From: Candidatus Sulfopaludibacter sp. SbA3
GTDB taxonomy: Bacteria > Acidobacteriota > Vicinamibacteria > Vicinamibacterales > UBA2999
Length of the DNA: 64,000 nucleotides
NCBI GenBank assembly: GCA_945903265.1
Contig: CAMDNQ010000002.1
Span: 186,001 to 250,000, forward strand
Reading direction: 5' to 3'
Part shown: positions 1 through 8,939 of the stretch, piece by piece
How positions within the stretch are numbered: the first letter of the stretch is position 1
Layout of the letters: each line of letters starts with the position of its first letter
Translations under genes and position numbers: made by a program
Notes under the pieces: generated by a model
What the model was told of the DNA's origin: nothing
Seen by the model: only the letters and a program-made list of their open reading frames with translations
The model's database searches: none

Positions 1-1
1 G

Positions 2-448
2 TACATGTTCGGAAACATGGGTGCGTTTCTCGTGGTCGAGACCATCGCGCAGTCGGAGAAATCCGAGGGGATGGAAGCGTATCGCGGGCTTGCCCAGCGT
101 TCGCCGCTGCTCGCACTCTCGATGCTGATCTTCCTGCTGTCGCTCGGCGGGATTCCCTTCGTCGCCGGCTTCTGGGCCAAGTTGTATATCTTCTGGGCGG
201 CGATCGAGCGCGGGATGTACGGCCTGGTCTTCCTCGGAGCCCTGCTGACGGTCGTCGCGCTCTACTACTACCTGCTCGTCGCGCGCCGGATGTACATCGA
301 GGCCCCGGACAAGCCGGAGCCCGTGCCGGTCTCCGCGCCGCTCCGTTTCGGCATTCTCATATGTCTGGTGGGCGTGGTCGGGATGGGGGCCTACCCGGGC
401 CCGTGGGTCACGCTGGCGCAGCGCGTCGCTTCGACACTCTTTTCATAG
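2..448 (+). CDS. nuoN: NADH-quinone oxidoreductase subunit N, C-terminal part
   Basis: This is the last 148 codons of a membrane subunit of respiratory complex I; the gene starts before the window. NuoN is one of the antiporter-like proton-pumping subunits. The visible part has several hydrophobic helices, and the segment FLLSLGGIPFVAGFWAKLYI is the conserved proline/glycine helix with the functional lysine seen in NuoN. The protein stops 13 bases before the next gene. Subunits L and M share this fold, but the short C-terminal tail and its place as the last gene of a presumed nuo operon favour N. Confidence 0.85.
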   Translation, partial: YMFGNMGAFLVVETIAQSEKSEGMEAYRGLAQRSPLLALSMLIFLLSLGGIPFVAGFWAKLYIFWAAIERGMYGLVFLGALLTVVALYYYLLVARRMYIEAPDKPEPVPVSAPLRFGILICLVGVVGMGAYPGPWVTLAQRVASTLFS

Positions 449-449
449 C

Positions 450-455
450 TACAAT
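450..455 (+). promoter_or_regulatory. -10 element (TACAAT) for a leaderless SDR transcript
   Basis: TACAAT lies six bases before the GTG start at 462, so transcription would begin at or next to the start codon. No Shine-Dalgarno sequence is visible before that GTG and no good -35 is seen. The same arrangement recurs at several other genes in the window. Confidence 0.45.
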
Positions 456-461
456 CCACGC

Positions 462-1238
462 GTGCACGCTCTGGAGCTGTTCGACCTTTCCGGGAAGATC
501 GCGCTCGTGACCGGAGGCTCGCGCGGGCTCGGCCTGGAGATCGCGACCGGACTGGGTGAAGCAGGCGCGACAGTCGCCATCACCGCCAGGCGCGCCAACT
601 TTCTCGCGTCGGCGGAGGCCGAGCTTCGTTCCAGGGGCATCACGCCCCTCGTCCTCACGTGTGACGTCACCTCTCCCGAACAGATTGCGGACTCGGTCGC
701 CGCCACGATCGCGGCGTACGGACGCATCGATATTCTGGTGAACAACGCGGGGATTGCGTGGGCCGCGCCGGTAGAGACGATGCCGCTCGACAAGTGGCGG
801 CAGGTCATGGAGACGAATGCCACTGGCTGCTTTCTCATGACGCAGGCGGTTGGGCGGGAAATGATCCGCGCGGGCGGCGGCGGCGCGATCGTGAACACCG
901 CGTCGTATGTCGCCGCGATGGGAAGCCCCACGGAGATTATCGATGCGGTGGGCTATACGGCCAGCAAGGGGGCCGTCGTCAGCATGACGCGCGATTTCGC
1001 GGTGAAATGGGCCCGCCATGGGATCCGTGTCAACGCCGTGGCACCGGGGTACTTCGACACGCGCCTCTCATCGGGTGTGCTCAGCCAGGCCAAGGAGCGC
1101 ATCGAAGCCATGACACCCTTGCGTCGCATCGGGAGGCCCGGAGAATTGAAAGGGGCTGTGGTGTTCCTCGCGTCCCCCGCCGCCGCCTACGTGACCGGAC
1201 ACATCCTTGCCGTCGACGGCGGGATGACCGCGCTTTAA
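462..1238 (+). CDS. SDR family oxidoreductase (FabG/gluconate dehydrogenase-like)
   Basis: A 258-residue classical short-chain dehydrogenase, NAD(P)-dependent, cytosolic. The cofactor motif TGGSRGLG is at residues 17-24, NNAG at 94-97, catalytic Ser148, and Tyr165/Lys169 in the YxxxK motif. The C-terminal VDGG motif completes the fold. The length is normal for the family. The substrate cannot be told from sequence: 3-oxoacyl-ACP, gluconate and other alcohols are all possible. The start is GTG, chosen because it precedes the first beta strand at the usual distance and follows a TACAAT hexamer by six bases. A dehydratase, sugar or acyl partner gene is not next to it. Confidence 0.85.
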   Translation: MHALELFDLSGKIALVTGGSRGLGLEIATGLGEAGATVAITARRANFLASAEAELRSRGITPLVLTCDVTSPEQIADSVAATIAAYGRIDILVNNAGIAWAAPVETMPLDKWRQVMETNATGCFLMTQAVGREMIRAGGGGAIVNTASYVAAMGSPTEIIDAVGYTASKGAVVSMTRDFAVKWARHGIRVNAVAPGYFDTRLSSGVLSQAKERIEAMTPLRRIGRPGELKGAVVFLASPAAAYVTGHILAVDGGMTAL

Positions 1239-1288
1239 CGTCAGGATCGGCGCCGCATACGAGGTGGGCGGCGCGTCCCCCCAAAACC

Positions 1289-1294
1289 TATAAT
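1289..1294 (+). promoter_or_regulatory. -10 element (TATAAT) before DUF5916 gene
   Basis: A perfect TATAAT lies 14 bases before ATG 1309 and two bases before the alternative GTG 1297. The predicted transcription start near 1301 falls after the GTG, which favours the ATG. A -35 hexamer at the right distance is not recognisable. Confidence 0.4.
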
Positions 1295-1308
1295 TCGTGA
1301 AGGGTCTC

Positions 1309-3543
1309 ATGCACAACCGTTGCGTCGCAGCTCTGCTCTGGCTGTTCGTCGTCGCCTCGCCGGCCCACGCGCAGTCCGGCGCGGGCATGACGTCGGAGGC
1401 GGCAACCCGCACGGTCACCGCAACGCGCGCGACCGGCCCAATCATCGTTGACGGTCGGCTTGACGAGGACGGGTGGAGCATCTCGTCCGTGGCGCGCGGC
1501 TTCATCCAGACCGAACCGCGTGAAGGACAGCCTGCGACGTTCGATACCGACGTTCGTGTGATCTACGACGACAATGCCGTCTATTTCGGCGTGACCGCGC
1601 ACGATTCGGATCCGTCGAGCATCGTGGTCACGGACCTGAAGAAGGATTACGCCGTCGACGCCAGTGATGCGTTCGTGGTGGTGCTCGACACGTTCGACGA
1701 CGGCCGAAATGGATACCAGTTCGCCACTAATCCGGCTGGCGCCAAGTGGGACGCGCAGATCGGGAACGAAGGGCGCGACTTCAACGTGAACTGGGACGGT
1801 ATCTGGTCGGTCGAAACCACGATCACCGAGACCGGCTGGGTGGCAGAGATCGTCATTCCGTTCCGCACGCTGAAATTCGCCGACCGCGATCCGCAGACCT
1901 GGGGAATGAATTTCCGCCGGAAGATCAGGCGCCTGAATGAAGACAGCTTCTGGTCCCCGCTGCCGCGCATCTACGGGCTCGAGCGCGTGTCGCTGGCGGG
2001 CAGCCTGGACGGGCTCCGGGGCATTCGCGCCGGCCGGAACATTCGTATTAAGCCTTACGCGCTGTCGAGCGGCAGCACGATCGGGCGGTCAGCGACCCGG
2101 GGCGACTTCGACGCAGGGTTCGATGTGAAGTACGGCGTGACACCGGGGCTCGTATGGGATTTCACCGTCAACACCGACTTCTCGCAGGTCGAGGCGGACG
2201 AGCAGCAGGTGAATCTCACGCGCTTCAGCCTGTTTTTCCCCGAGAAGCGCGACTTCTTTCTCGAGAACGCCGGCGTGTTCGACTTCGGCGCCACCGACGG
2301 CGGCTTCTTCGGCGGGTTCGGCGCGGGGGCGATCATCTTCGGTGGCCGCCAGAACCGGTCACCACAGATGCGGCTGTTCTTCAGCCGCCGGATTGGCCTG
2401 TCGGACGACGGCTCCGCCGTCCCTATCGTCGGCGGCACACGCCTCACCGGCCGCGCCGGAGCGTATTCGATCGGCGCGCTTAACATCCAGCAACGAGAGC
2501 AAGGGTCGCTGCCAGGCGCTAATTTCACGGCGCTCCGGCTCCGGCGAGATATCTTCGCGAATTCCGACGTAGGCATCGTGCTGCTCAACAAGGATCAGAG
2601 CGGCCCCGCCTACAACCGGATGGCGGGTGTCGACGCCAATTTCAGATTCGGATTCCTGACGGTGAACGGGTTTGCCGCAAAAACCGTGTCGCCGACGGGC
2701 GCGACGCCTGCGGAAGGAAACGAGTATGCAGCCCGCGCGCACGTGAACTATCAGGACCGCACGTGGCAGTTCCGCGGGCGGTTCGACGCGGTGGGGAGCC
2801 AGTTCAACGACGAGCTGGGATTCATCCCGCGACGCGGCGTCAACAACGAGTTCGCATTTGTCGGACGGGCGTTCCGCTCCTCCTGGTTCCCGACGTGGCT
2901 GCGCGAGCTGCGGCCGCACTGGGAAATGGACATGTTCACGCGACAGGACGACGGCAGTCTCGACCAGCGGCTGCAGGATTTCCACCTGCCGCTGACGTTC
3001 TCGGACGGCGGGTTTTCGGAGATCGGCTGGAACACGAACGTGGAAGTGATCCGGGCGCCCTTTCTGCTGAACGCCCAGCGCCGTGTGATGATTCTGCCCG
3101 GCCGCTACGAGTTCACCGAATATTTCGGGTTTTACTTCGGGAACGGGTCCGCGGCGGTCACGCCATCGCTGCGATATTCCGTGGGGAACTTTTACAACGG
3201 ATACAAGAGGACGTACCAGTTCGGGCCGTCGGTCCGGCCGAACGAGAGATTGAGCGCGTCCCTCAACTTGCAGATCAACGACATCGATCTGCCCGGTGTG
3301 TCGTACGTGTCGACCCTTACCTCGGCGCGTGTGAACTACAACTTCAGCACGAACGTCTTTCTGAACGCGCTGCTGCAGTACAGCACCGACACGCAGCAGG
3401 TCAGCTCGAACATCCGGTTCAACGTGATTCACCGCCCCCTGAGCGACTTCTTCTTCGTGTACAACGAGCGGCGCGATGAGCGGTCGAATGTGCGCCTCGA
3501 CCGGGCGCTCATCGCAAAGTTCACGTACATGGTCGCGTTGTAG
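1309..3543 (+). CDS. DUF5916 outer-membrane protein with N-terminal CBM9-like domain
   Basis: About 744 residues, exported. The signal peptide begins MHNRCVAALLWLFVVASPAH and is followed by a mature start near AQSG. Residues roughly 40-230 form the carbohydrate-binding family 9-like domain (VDGRLDEDGW motif, FRTLKF strand). The rest is the DUF5916 region with many alternating beta strands and a final aromatic strand, as in an outer-membrane barrel. Function is unknown; relatives are common in Acidobacteriota and Bacteroidota. ATG 1309 is preferred because AAGGG precedes it and it opens the signal peptide; GTG 1297 would add four residues. A close paralog is at 54843-57059. Confidence 0.8.
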   Translation: MHNRCVAALLWLFVVASPAHAQSGAGMTSEAATRTVTATRATGPIIVDGRLDEDGWSISSVARGFIQTEPREGQPATFDTDVRVIYDDNAVYFGVTAHDSDPSSIVVTDLKKDYAVDASDAFVVVLDTFDDGRNGYQFATNPAGAKWDAQIGNEGRDFNVNWDGIWSVETTITETGWVAEIVIPFRTLKFADRDPQTWGMNFRRKIRRLNEDSFWSPLPRIYGLERVSLAGSLDGLRGIRAGRNIRIKPYALSSGSTIGRSATRGDFDAGFDVKYGVTPGLVWDFTVNTDFSQVEADEQQVNLTRFSLFFPEKRDFFLENAGVFDFGATDGGFFGGFGAGAIIFGGRQNRSPQMRLFFSRRIGLSDDGSAVPIVGGTRLTGRAGAYSIGALNIQQREQGSLPGANFTALRLRRDIFANSDVGIVLLNKDQSGPAYNRMAGVDANFRFGFLTVNGFAAKTVSPTGATPAEGNEYAARAHVNYQDRTWQFRGRFDAVGSQFNDELGFIPRRGVNNEFAFVGRAFRSSWFPTWLRELRPHWEMDMFTRQDDGSLDQRLQDFHLPLTFSDGGFSEIGWNTNVEVIRAPFLLNAQRRVMILPGRYEFTEYFGFYFGNGSAAVTPSLRYSVGNFYNGYKRTYQFGPSVRPNERLSASLNLQINDIDLPGVSYVSTLTSARVNYNFSTNVFLNALLQYSTDTQQVSSNIRFNVIHRPLSDFFFVYNERRDERSNVRLDRALIAKFTYMVAL

Positions 3544-3561
3544 CCCCCAGGGAAGAGGACC

Positions 3562-5133
3562 GTGGAAGTCCCCCTCACGCCTCTCGAGTTCGCCCGCCGG
3601 GCCCGACGCCTGTACGGCGAGCGAGAGGCCGTCGTCGACGGAGACCGGCGATTCACCTACGCGCAGTTCTTCGACCGATGCGATCGGTGGTCGGCGGCGC
3701 TGCAGGCGTTCGGCCTCAGCTCCGGAGATCGTGTCGCGTATATCGCGCCGAACACGCACGCACAGCTCGAGTCGTTCTACGCCGTCCCGCAGATAGGTGC
3801 GGTGCTGGTCCCGCTGAACTACCGCCTGACGGCCGACGACTTCGCGTACATGATCGGCCACTCGGGCGCGCGCGTGGTGTGCGCTCACGCAGATTATCTG
3901 GCTGCGATTGACAGCGTCCGCGATCGGCTGCCCGGCGTCGAGCGCTTCGTCGCGCTCGAAGGCGCCAGGGATGGCTGGATCGATTACGAAACGGCGGTTG
4001 CTTCAGCCGCGCCAGTCGTCGCACCGGTCGAGATCGGCGAACGCGATCTGATCACGATTAACTACACCAGCGGCACGACCTCGCGGCCGAAGGGCGTGAT
4101 GATCACGCACCGCAACGCGTACATGAATGCGGTCGGGACGTTGATTCACCAGCCGATGAGCACGGCGGATCGGTACCTCTGGACGCTGCCGATGTTTCAC
4201 GCGAACGGCTGGACGTTTACCTGGATCGTGACCGCCGCCGGGGGGACCCACATCTGCCTCCGGAAGGTCGATCCGGCCGTCGTCTTCCCGCTGATGGCCA
4301 CCGAGTCGGTGACGATGCTGTGCGCCGCGCCGACGGTGCTGATCTCGCTGGCAAATGCGCCGGAGTCGCTGCGTGCACAGGCGCCGCGCGGCGTACGAGT
4401 GGTGACGGCGGGTGCGCCTCCGTCGGCTGCCACGATTCAGCGCATGGAGGAGGATCTTGGCTGGACGGTGACGCACGCCTACGGACTCACTGAAACAGCC
4501 CCATTGATCACCGTGTGCGAGCCCCGCCCGGAGCATGCACGTCTCGCGCCTGAGGAGCGCGCGACCATCAAGGCACGCCAGGGTGTCGAGCTCATCACGT
4601 CCGGAGAGTTGCGCGTCGTCGATGAGGAGGGACACGAAGTGCCGCCAGACGGCGCGACGCTTGGCGAGATCATCGTCCGCGGAAACGTGGTGATGGCCGG
4701 GTACTACAACGATCCTGAGGCTACCGCGAACGTGATGCGGGACGGATGGTTCCACAGCGGCGATGCCGCCGTCGTGCATCCCGATGGCTACGTTGAGATC
4801 CGCGATCGGTTCAAGGACGTCATCATCAGCGGCGGAGAGAACATCTCGTCTGTTGAGGTTGAAGGCGTGCTGATGCGGCACCCGGCGGTGCAGGAAGTCG
4901 GTGTGGTGGGCATGCCTGACGAACGGTGGGGAGAAGTCCCGCACGCCTTTGTGGTGCTGAAAGCCGGCGGCTCGGCGACTGGCGATGACCTCATCGCGTT
5001 TGTTCGCGAGCGGCTCGCGCATTTCAAGGCGCCACGTGCCGTCAGTTTTATCCCGGAACTGCCGAAGACGGCGACCGGCAAGATCCAGAAATTCGTACTG
5101 AGAGCGGGACGCGCGGCAATCGCGCCCCAGTAG
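3562..5133 (+). CDS. Fatty-acyl-CoA synthetase (AMP-binding enzyme)
   Basis: A 523-residue adenylate-forming ligase that activates a carboxylic acid with ATP and transfers it to CoA. The phosphate-binding loop YTSGTTSRPKG is near residues 169-179, the YGLTET motif near 310, and GWFHSGD and the KDVIISGGENISS hinge motif follow. The C-terminal lysine motif PKTATGKIQK is intact. The closest recognisable group is the medium/long-chain acyl-CoA synthetases of the LcfB/AlkK type. The GTG start has GGAAGAGG four bases upstream. It lies 18 bases after the DUF5916 gene and 8 before the DsbA-like gene, so the three may be cotranscribed. Confidence 0.87.
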   Translation: MEVPLTPLEFARRARRLYGEREAVVDGDRRFTYAQFFDRCDRWSAALQAFGLSSGDRVAYIAPNTHAQLESFYAVPQIGAVLVPLNYRLTADDFAYMIGHSGARVVCAHADYLAAIDSVRDRLPGVERFVALEGARDGWIDYETAVASAAPVVAPVEIGERDLITINYTSGTTSRPKGVMITHRNAYMNAVGTLIHQPMSTADRYLWTLPMFHANGWTFTWIVTAAGGTHICLRKVDPAVVFPLMATESVTMLCAAPTVLISLANAPESLRAQAPRGVRVVTAGAPPSAATIQRMEEDLGWTVTHAYGLTETAPLITVCEPRPEHARLAPEERATIKARQGVELITSGELRVVDEEGHEVPPDGATLGEIIVRGNVVMAGYYNDPEATANVMRDGWFHSGDAAVVHPDGYVEIRDRFKDVIISGGENISSVEVEGVLMRHPAVQEVGVVGMPDERWGEVPHAFVVLKAGGSATGDDLIAFVRERLAHFKAPRAVSFIPELPKTATGKIQKFVLRAGRAAIAPQ

Positions 5134-5141
5134 GAGCCGAC

Positions 5142-5753
5142 ATGAGGCAACTGTTGCGAACGGTCGTTCTGGCCCTGGTGCTCGTCCCCTCGACCGCCTC
5201 GGCCCAGGGCCGGTTTATCGGCGTCGATGACGACCCGGCGCTGGGCGATCCGAAGGCGCCCGTCACGATCATCGAGTTCGGGGACTACCAGTGCCCATTC
5301 TGCCGCGTGTTCTGGCGCGACACCTTCCCGCGGCTCAAGAAGGACTACATCGATACCGGGAAGGTGCGGTTCATCTACCGAGACTACCCACAGGCCGTGC
5401 ATCAGGAAGCGGTGCTGTCGGCGATGGCGGCCGAGTGCGCGGACGACCAGGGGCAATACTACGAGTTTCACGACAAGCTGTTCCGTGAGCAGGACCGGCG
5501 CGGCCGAGACGTCGTGCGCTACAAGGCAGCGGAACTGAAGCGGTGGGCGGCCGACATCAAGCTCGACACCGCGGCGTTCAATGCCTGTCTCGACAGCGAG
5601 CGCCACAAGGACGAAGTGATGAAGGACTTCAAGGACCTCGACGGCCTCGGCTTCGACGGGACGCCGATCTTCTTCGTCAACGGACGCGTGCTGGCCGGGG
5701 CGCACCCCTTTGCGACGTTCCAGAAAGTGATCGAAGAATTCCTGAAGCCATGA
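5142..5753 (+). CDS. Secreted DsbA-family thioredoxin-fold oxidoreductase
   Basis: A 203-residue periplasmic protein. It has a signal peptide (MRQLLRTVVLALVLVPSTAS, then AQG), and a CPFC redox motif at residues 51-54 within the strand VTIIEFGDYQCPFC. The cis-proline strand is GTPIFFVNG near 177. This is the DsbA/DSBA-like (Thioredoxin_4) family, which forms or shuffles disulfides in exported proteins. No DsbB or VKOR gene is next to it. The start has a GGAG sequence upstream in the preceding gap. Its TGA overlaps the ATG of the following MFS gene. Confidence 0.88.
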   Translation: MRQLLRTVVLALVLVPSTASAQGRFIGVDDDPALGDPKAPVTIIEFGDYQCPFCRVFWRDTFPRLKKDYIDTGKVRFIYRDYPQAVHQEAVLSAMAAECADDQGQYYEFHDKLFREQDRRGRDVVRYKAAELKRWAADIKLDTAAFNACLDSERHKDEVMKDFKDLDGLGFDGTPIFFVNGRVLAGAHPFATFQKVIEEFLKP

Positions 5754-7039
5754 CGGACGACGGGGCGGTAGGCCGCAGGACGATCGCGCTCGTCCGCCGC
5801 CGGCTGATCCCCTTCATGTTCCTGCTCTACATCGTCGCCTACCTCGATCGCATCAACGTCGGCTTCGCCGCGCTCCAAATGAACCAGGATCTGGGGTTCA
5901 GCGATGCCGTCTACGGGCTGGGTGCCGGCATCTTCTTCCTCGGCTACGTCGTCTTCGAAATTCCCAGCAACCTGATCCTCCATCGTGTAGGCGCGCGCGT
6001 CTGGATCGCGCGGATCATGATCACGTGGGGATTCGTCTCCGCGGCGATGATGTTCGTCCAGAGCGCCGCGATGTTCTACGCACTGCGGCTGCTCCTTGGC
6101 ATTGCAGAGGCGGGCTTCTTTCCCGGCATGCTCTTCTATCTGACGCACTGGTTTCCTGAACGTGAGCGCGCCCGCGCCGTCGCCCTGTTCATGACGGCCA
6201 CTGCGGTGGCCGGGCTGATCGGCGGGCCCATATCGGGCGCATTGCTGCAGTTGCACGGTGTCGGCGGGCTTGCCGGATGGCAGTGGCTCTTCGTCCTCGA
6301 GGGCCTCCCGGCAGTCGTACTTGGTGTCATCGTCTGGTTTTACCTGGCCGAGGGGCCGCAGGATGCCCGGTGGCTGCCGGCTGCGGAGCGAGCCTGGCTC
6401 ATCGCGACGCTCGAGCGCGAGCGCGATGTGACAGCGGCGCGAGACGGGTATACCGCTCGGTCAGCACTCCTGAGCGGGCGCATCTGGGCGCTCGGAGGCC
6501 TTTACTTTCTCCTGGTCACCGCGATGTATGGCGTAGCGTTCTGGCTGCCGCAGATCGTGCGGAATCTGTCCGGCTTCGGCGACTTCGCCGTCGGGCTCGC
6601 GTCTGCGGTGCCGTATCTCGCGGCGGCAATCAGCATGGTGCCCGTCGCACGGCATTCGGACCGTACCGGCGAGCGGCGGTGGCACGTGGCCGTCCCCTGC
6701 GCGCTCGGCGGACTGGCCATGATCGCCACCGCGTACGTGGATCACCCGATCGCCGGGCTTGCGCTGCTCTCGTGCGGTGCCATCGGCATCTGGTCCGCGC
6801 TCGGACCCTGCTGGGCGCTGCCGATGCGCGTGCTGAGCGGGCCCGCAGCGGCTGCGGGCCTCGCCTTGATCAATTCGATTGGAAATGTCGGAGGGTTTGT
6901 CGGGCCGTCGCTCGTCGGCGTTGCGCGCCAGGCGACGAACAGCTTCGAGGGCGGGCTGCTGGTGATTGCCGCGTCGATGATCGGCGCGGCAATCGTCGCA
7001 GTGTGTATTCGAGAAGCGCCGGCTAAAGCGCCTTGTTAA
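5750..7039 (+). CDS. MFS permease, anion:cation symporter (tartrate/phthalate) type
   Basis: A 429-residue major facilitator with about 12 hydrophobic helices. The N-terminal stretch [20 protein letters not shown] is the signature of the ACS family, which imports organic anions such as tartrate, phthalate or hexuronates; the actual substrate is unknown. The ATG is chosen because it overlaps the stop of the DsbA-like gene (ATGA), its first helix follows at the usual distance, and upstream in-frame codons read through the previous gene. The 3' end overlaps the convergent sodA gene by 17 bases. Confidence 0.85.
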   Translation: MTDDGAVGRRTIALVRRRLIPFMFLLYIVAYLDRINVGFAALQMNQDLGFSDAVYGLGAGIFFLGYVVFEIPSNLILHRVGARVWIARIMITWGFVSAAMMFVQSAAMFYALRLLLGIAEAGFFPGMLFYLTHWFPERERARAVALFMTATAVAGLIGGPISGALLQLHGVGGLAGWQWLFVLEGLPAVVLGVIVWFYLAEGPQDARWLPAAERAWLIATLERERDVTAARDGYTARSALLSGRIWALGGLYFLLVTAMYGVAFWLPQIVRNLSGFGDFAVGLASAVPYLAAAISMVPVARHSDRTGERRWHVAVPCALGGLAMIATAYVDHPIAGLALLSCGAIGIWSALGPCWALPMRVLSGPAAAAGLALINSIGNVGGFVGPSLVGVARQATNSFEGGLLVIAASMIGAAIVAVCIREAPAKAPC

Positions 7040-7619
7040 TCTCCGCCCAGTTCGCGACGTTCCACCAGGCCGCAAGATAATCCGGCCGGCGGTTCTGGTA
7101 CTTCAGGTAGTACGCGTGCTCCCAGACGTCGATGCCAAACACCGGCACCTTGCCGTCCATGAGCGGGTTGTCCTGATTCGGCGTGCTGACGATGGCCAGC
7201 TTGGTGCCGTCCTTGACGACCCAGGCCCAGCCGCTGCCGAACCGGCCGACGCCCGCCTTGCCCATCTGCTCCTTGAAGGCGTCGAAGCCGCCAAATGAGC
7301 CGTTGATTGCGTCCGCGATCTTGCCGGTCGGCGCCCCGCCGGCGTTCGGCGCCATCCACGTCCAGAACTTGGAGTGATTCCAGTGGCCGCCACCGTTGTT
7401 GCGCACGGCGGTGCGGACATCCTCAGGCACGGTGCTGATGCCCTTGCAGAGGTCCTCGATGCTCTTCGACTGCAGGTCGGGATGTTTTTCGAGAGCGGCG
7501 TTGAGATTGGTCACGTACGCCTGATGATGCTTCCCGTGATGGATCTGCATCGTCTGTGCGTCGATGTGCGGTTCGAGAGCGGCGAAATCGTACGGGAGCT
7601 TGGGAAGTTCGTGCGCCAT
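7023..7619 (-). CDS. sodA: Superoxide dismutase, Mn-type (Fe/Mn family)
   Basis: A 198-residue cytosolic enzyme that disproportionates superoxide. Metal ligands are His27 (QIHHGKHHQ), His82 (WNHSKFW), Asp164 and His168 (DVWEHAYY). Gly78 in NNGGGHWNH and Gln149 in TPNQDNP are the residues usual in manganese enzymes rather than iron enzymes, though cambialistic use cannot be excluded. A strong GAGGAGGA ribosome site precedes the ATG. A candidate promoter lies at 7646-7675. No signal peptide is seen. Confidence 0.92.
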   Translation of the reverse strand: MAHELPKLPYDFAALEPHIDAQTMQIHHGKHHQAYVTNLNAALEKHPDLQSKSIEDLCKGISTVPEDVRTAVRNNGGGHWNHSKFWTWMAPNAGGAPTGKIADAINGSFGGFDAFKEQMGKAGVGRFGSGWAWVVKDGTKLAIVSTPNQDNPLMDGKVPVFGIDVWEHAYYLKYQNRRPDYLAAWWNVANWAEINKAL

Positions 7620-7645
7620 GAGTCCTCCTCGGAGGTTGAAAGGCG

Positions 7646-7675
7646 ATCGTAGGTCGGACGCTACTGGATAGACAA
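7646..7675 (-). promoter_or_regulatory. Candidate sigma-70 promoter for sodA
   Basis: On the minus strand TTGTCT (7675-7670) and TACGAT (7651-7646) are separated by 18 bases, about 26 bases before the sodA start. The -35 matches the consensus at four of six positions, so this is only a moderate candidate. Confidence 0.35.
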
Positions 7676-8794
7676 CATCCGATCGAGCGCGACCCGCGTC
7701 CAGGACTTCTGGTCGTCGGGTACGACGATCTGGTTGTGCACGCGCCCGTCGACCAGCTCTTCCAGAATCCAGAGGAGATGATTCGGCGACACGCGGAACA
7801 TGGTGGAACAGAGGCAGCCGAACGGTTCCAGCGAGAGGACCGTCCGGTCGGGAGCGAGCTCGGTGGCAAGCCGGTTGACGAGGTGCACCTCGGTGCCGAC
7901 CGCCCAGATCGATCCAGCCGGGCTGTTGGCGATCGTCTTGATGATGTATTCCGTGCTGCCGCTGTCATCGGCGGCCTGGACGACATCCCACGGCACTTCG
8001 GGATGCACGATCACGCGAACACCCGGGTGTTTCTTCCGGATCGCGTCAATGTGCTGAACGGTGAAGCGCGTGTGGACGGAGCAGTGCCCCTTCCACAGGA
8101 TCATCCGCGCGCGTGTGACCTCGTCCGGATCCAGCCCGCCATAGATTTCGTTCGGGTCCCACACGACCATCTCGTCGAGCGGAATGCCCATCTTGTAGGC
8201 GGTGTTGCGCCCCAGATGCTGATCCGGCAGGAACAGCACTTTCTCGCCTCGCTCGAACGCCCATTTGAGCGTCGCCGCCGCGTTGGACGACGTGCAGACA
8301 GTGCCGCCGCGTTCACCAACGAACGCCTTAATGGACGCGGCGGAGTTGATGTACGTCACAGGGACAACCCCGTTCACGCCCATCTGCGTCAGCTCGTGCC
8401 AGCAGGTTTCGAGTTGATCCGGCGCCGCCATGTCGGCCATCGAACAGCCCGCGGCAAGGTCCGGGAGGATGACTTTCTGGTGCGGTTCGGTCAACACATC
8501 CGCGCTCTCGGCCATGAAATGCACGCCGCAGAACACGATGTATTCGGCTTCGGGGCGCTGCGCAATCTGCCGCGCGAGCTTGAACGAGTCGCCTGTGTAA
8601 TCGGCGAACTTGATGACCTCATCGCGCTGGTAGTGATGGCCGAGAATGACGAGTTTTTTGCCGAGCTTCGCCCGGGCGGACGAGATACGGGCATCCATCT
8701 CGGCGTCCGAGAGCCCGAGATACTTCTCCGGGAGCGCCTGGCGCTCGGAGATGTTCTCCTTCTCGAATTCGGTCAGCAGCGGAATCAGTGTCAT
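7661..8794 (-). CDS. nadA: Quinolinate synthase
   Basis: A 377-residue [4Fe-4S] enzyme that condenses iminoaspartate with dihydroxyacetone phosphate to quinolinate in NAD synthesis. Recognisable are the [15 protein letters not shown] segment, FCGVHFMAE with the first cluster cysteine, CTSSNAA with the second, and GCLC near the C-terminus with the third. The ATG at 8794 starts the family-typical helix [10 protein letters not shown]; a longer frame to 8863 runs into the leader hairpin and is not needed. AAGGG precedes this ATG closely. nadB and nadC are not in the window. The leader holds a terminator-like hairpin at 8846-8889. Confidence 0.92.
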   Translation of the reverse strand: MTLIPLLTEFEKENISERQALPEKYLGLSDAEMDARISSARAKLGKKLVILGHHYQRDEVIKFADYTGDSFKLARQIAQRPEAEYIVFCGVHFMAESADVLTEPHQKVILPDLAAGCSMADMAAPDQLETCWHELTQMGVNGVVPVTYINSAASIKAFVGERGGTVCTSSNAAATLKWAFERGEKVLFLPDQHLGRNTAYKMGIPLDEMVVWDPNEIYGGLDPDEVTRARMILWKGHCSVHTRFTVQHIDAIRKKHPGVRVIVHPEVPWDVVQAADDSGSTEYIIKTIANSPAGSIWAVGTEVHLVNRLATELAPDRTVLSLEPFGCLCSTMFRVSPNHLLWILEELVDGRVHNQIVVPDDQKSWTRVALDRMLSIQ

Positions 8795-8845
8795 CGCCCT
8801 TGGACTTGTGTACCTTGTGAAACTTTTCGCAATGTATGGACGTGA

Positions 8846-8889
8846 AAAAGGCCAAACCGCCAACCGGGCTATTGCCCCGTGCGGTTTGG
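8846..8889 (-). terminator. Hairpin with T-tract between mqnE and nadA
   Basis: CCAAACCGC (8852-8860) and GCGGTTTGG (8881-8889) form a perfect 9-base-pair stem with a smaller GGG/CCC stem inside. On the minus strand the stem is followed by CCTTTTTC, as in an intrinsic terminator. It lies after mqnE and 52 bases before the nadA start, so it either ends the mqn transcript or attenuates nadA. Confidence 0.55.
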
Positions 8890-8915
8890 ACCCGATCGCA
8901 GTATAGCGCCTGCTT

Positions 8916-8939
8916 CCCGCCTGCGAAAGCTCAGGCGGG
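8916..8939 (-). other. Inverted repeat at the end of mqnE
   Basis: CCCGCCTG (8916-8923) and CAGGCGGG (8932-8939) form a perfect 8-base-pair stem that includes the mqnE stop codon. No T-tract follows on either strand, so it is probably an mRNA end-stabilising hairpin rather than a terminator. Confidence 0.35.

Noticed and set aside
2359-3888. Long minus-strand open frame of about 500 codons
   Set aside because: It lies opposite the DUF5916 and acyl-CoA ligase genes and shows no recognisable domain.
8795-8930. NAD+-I (nadA motif) riboswitch in the nadA leader
   Set aside because: This riboswitch is known upstream of nadA in Acidobacteriota, so I looked for its conserved loop around ACAACCCCGUAGGU. 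It is not present; only simple hairpins are seen.
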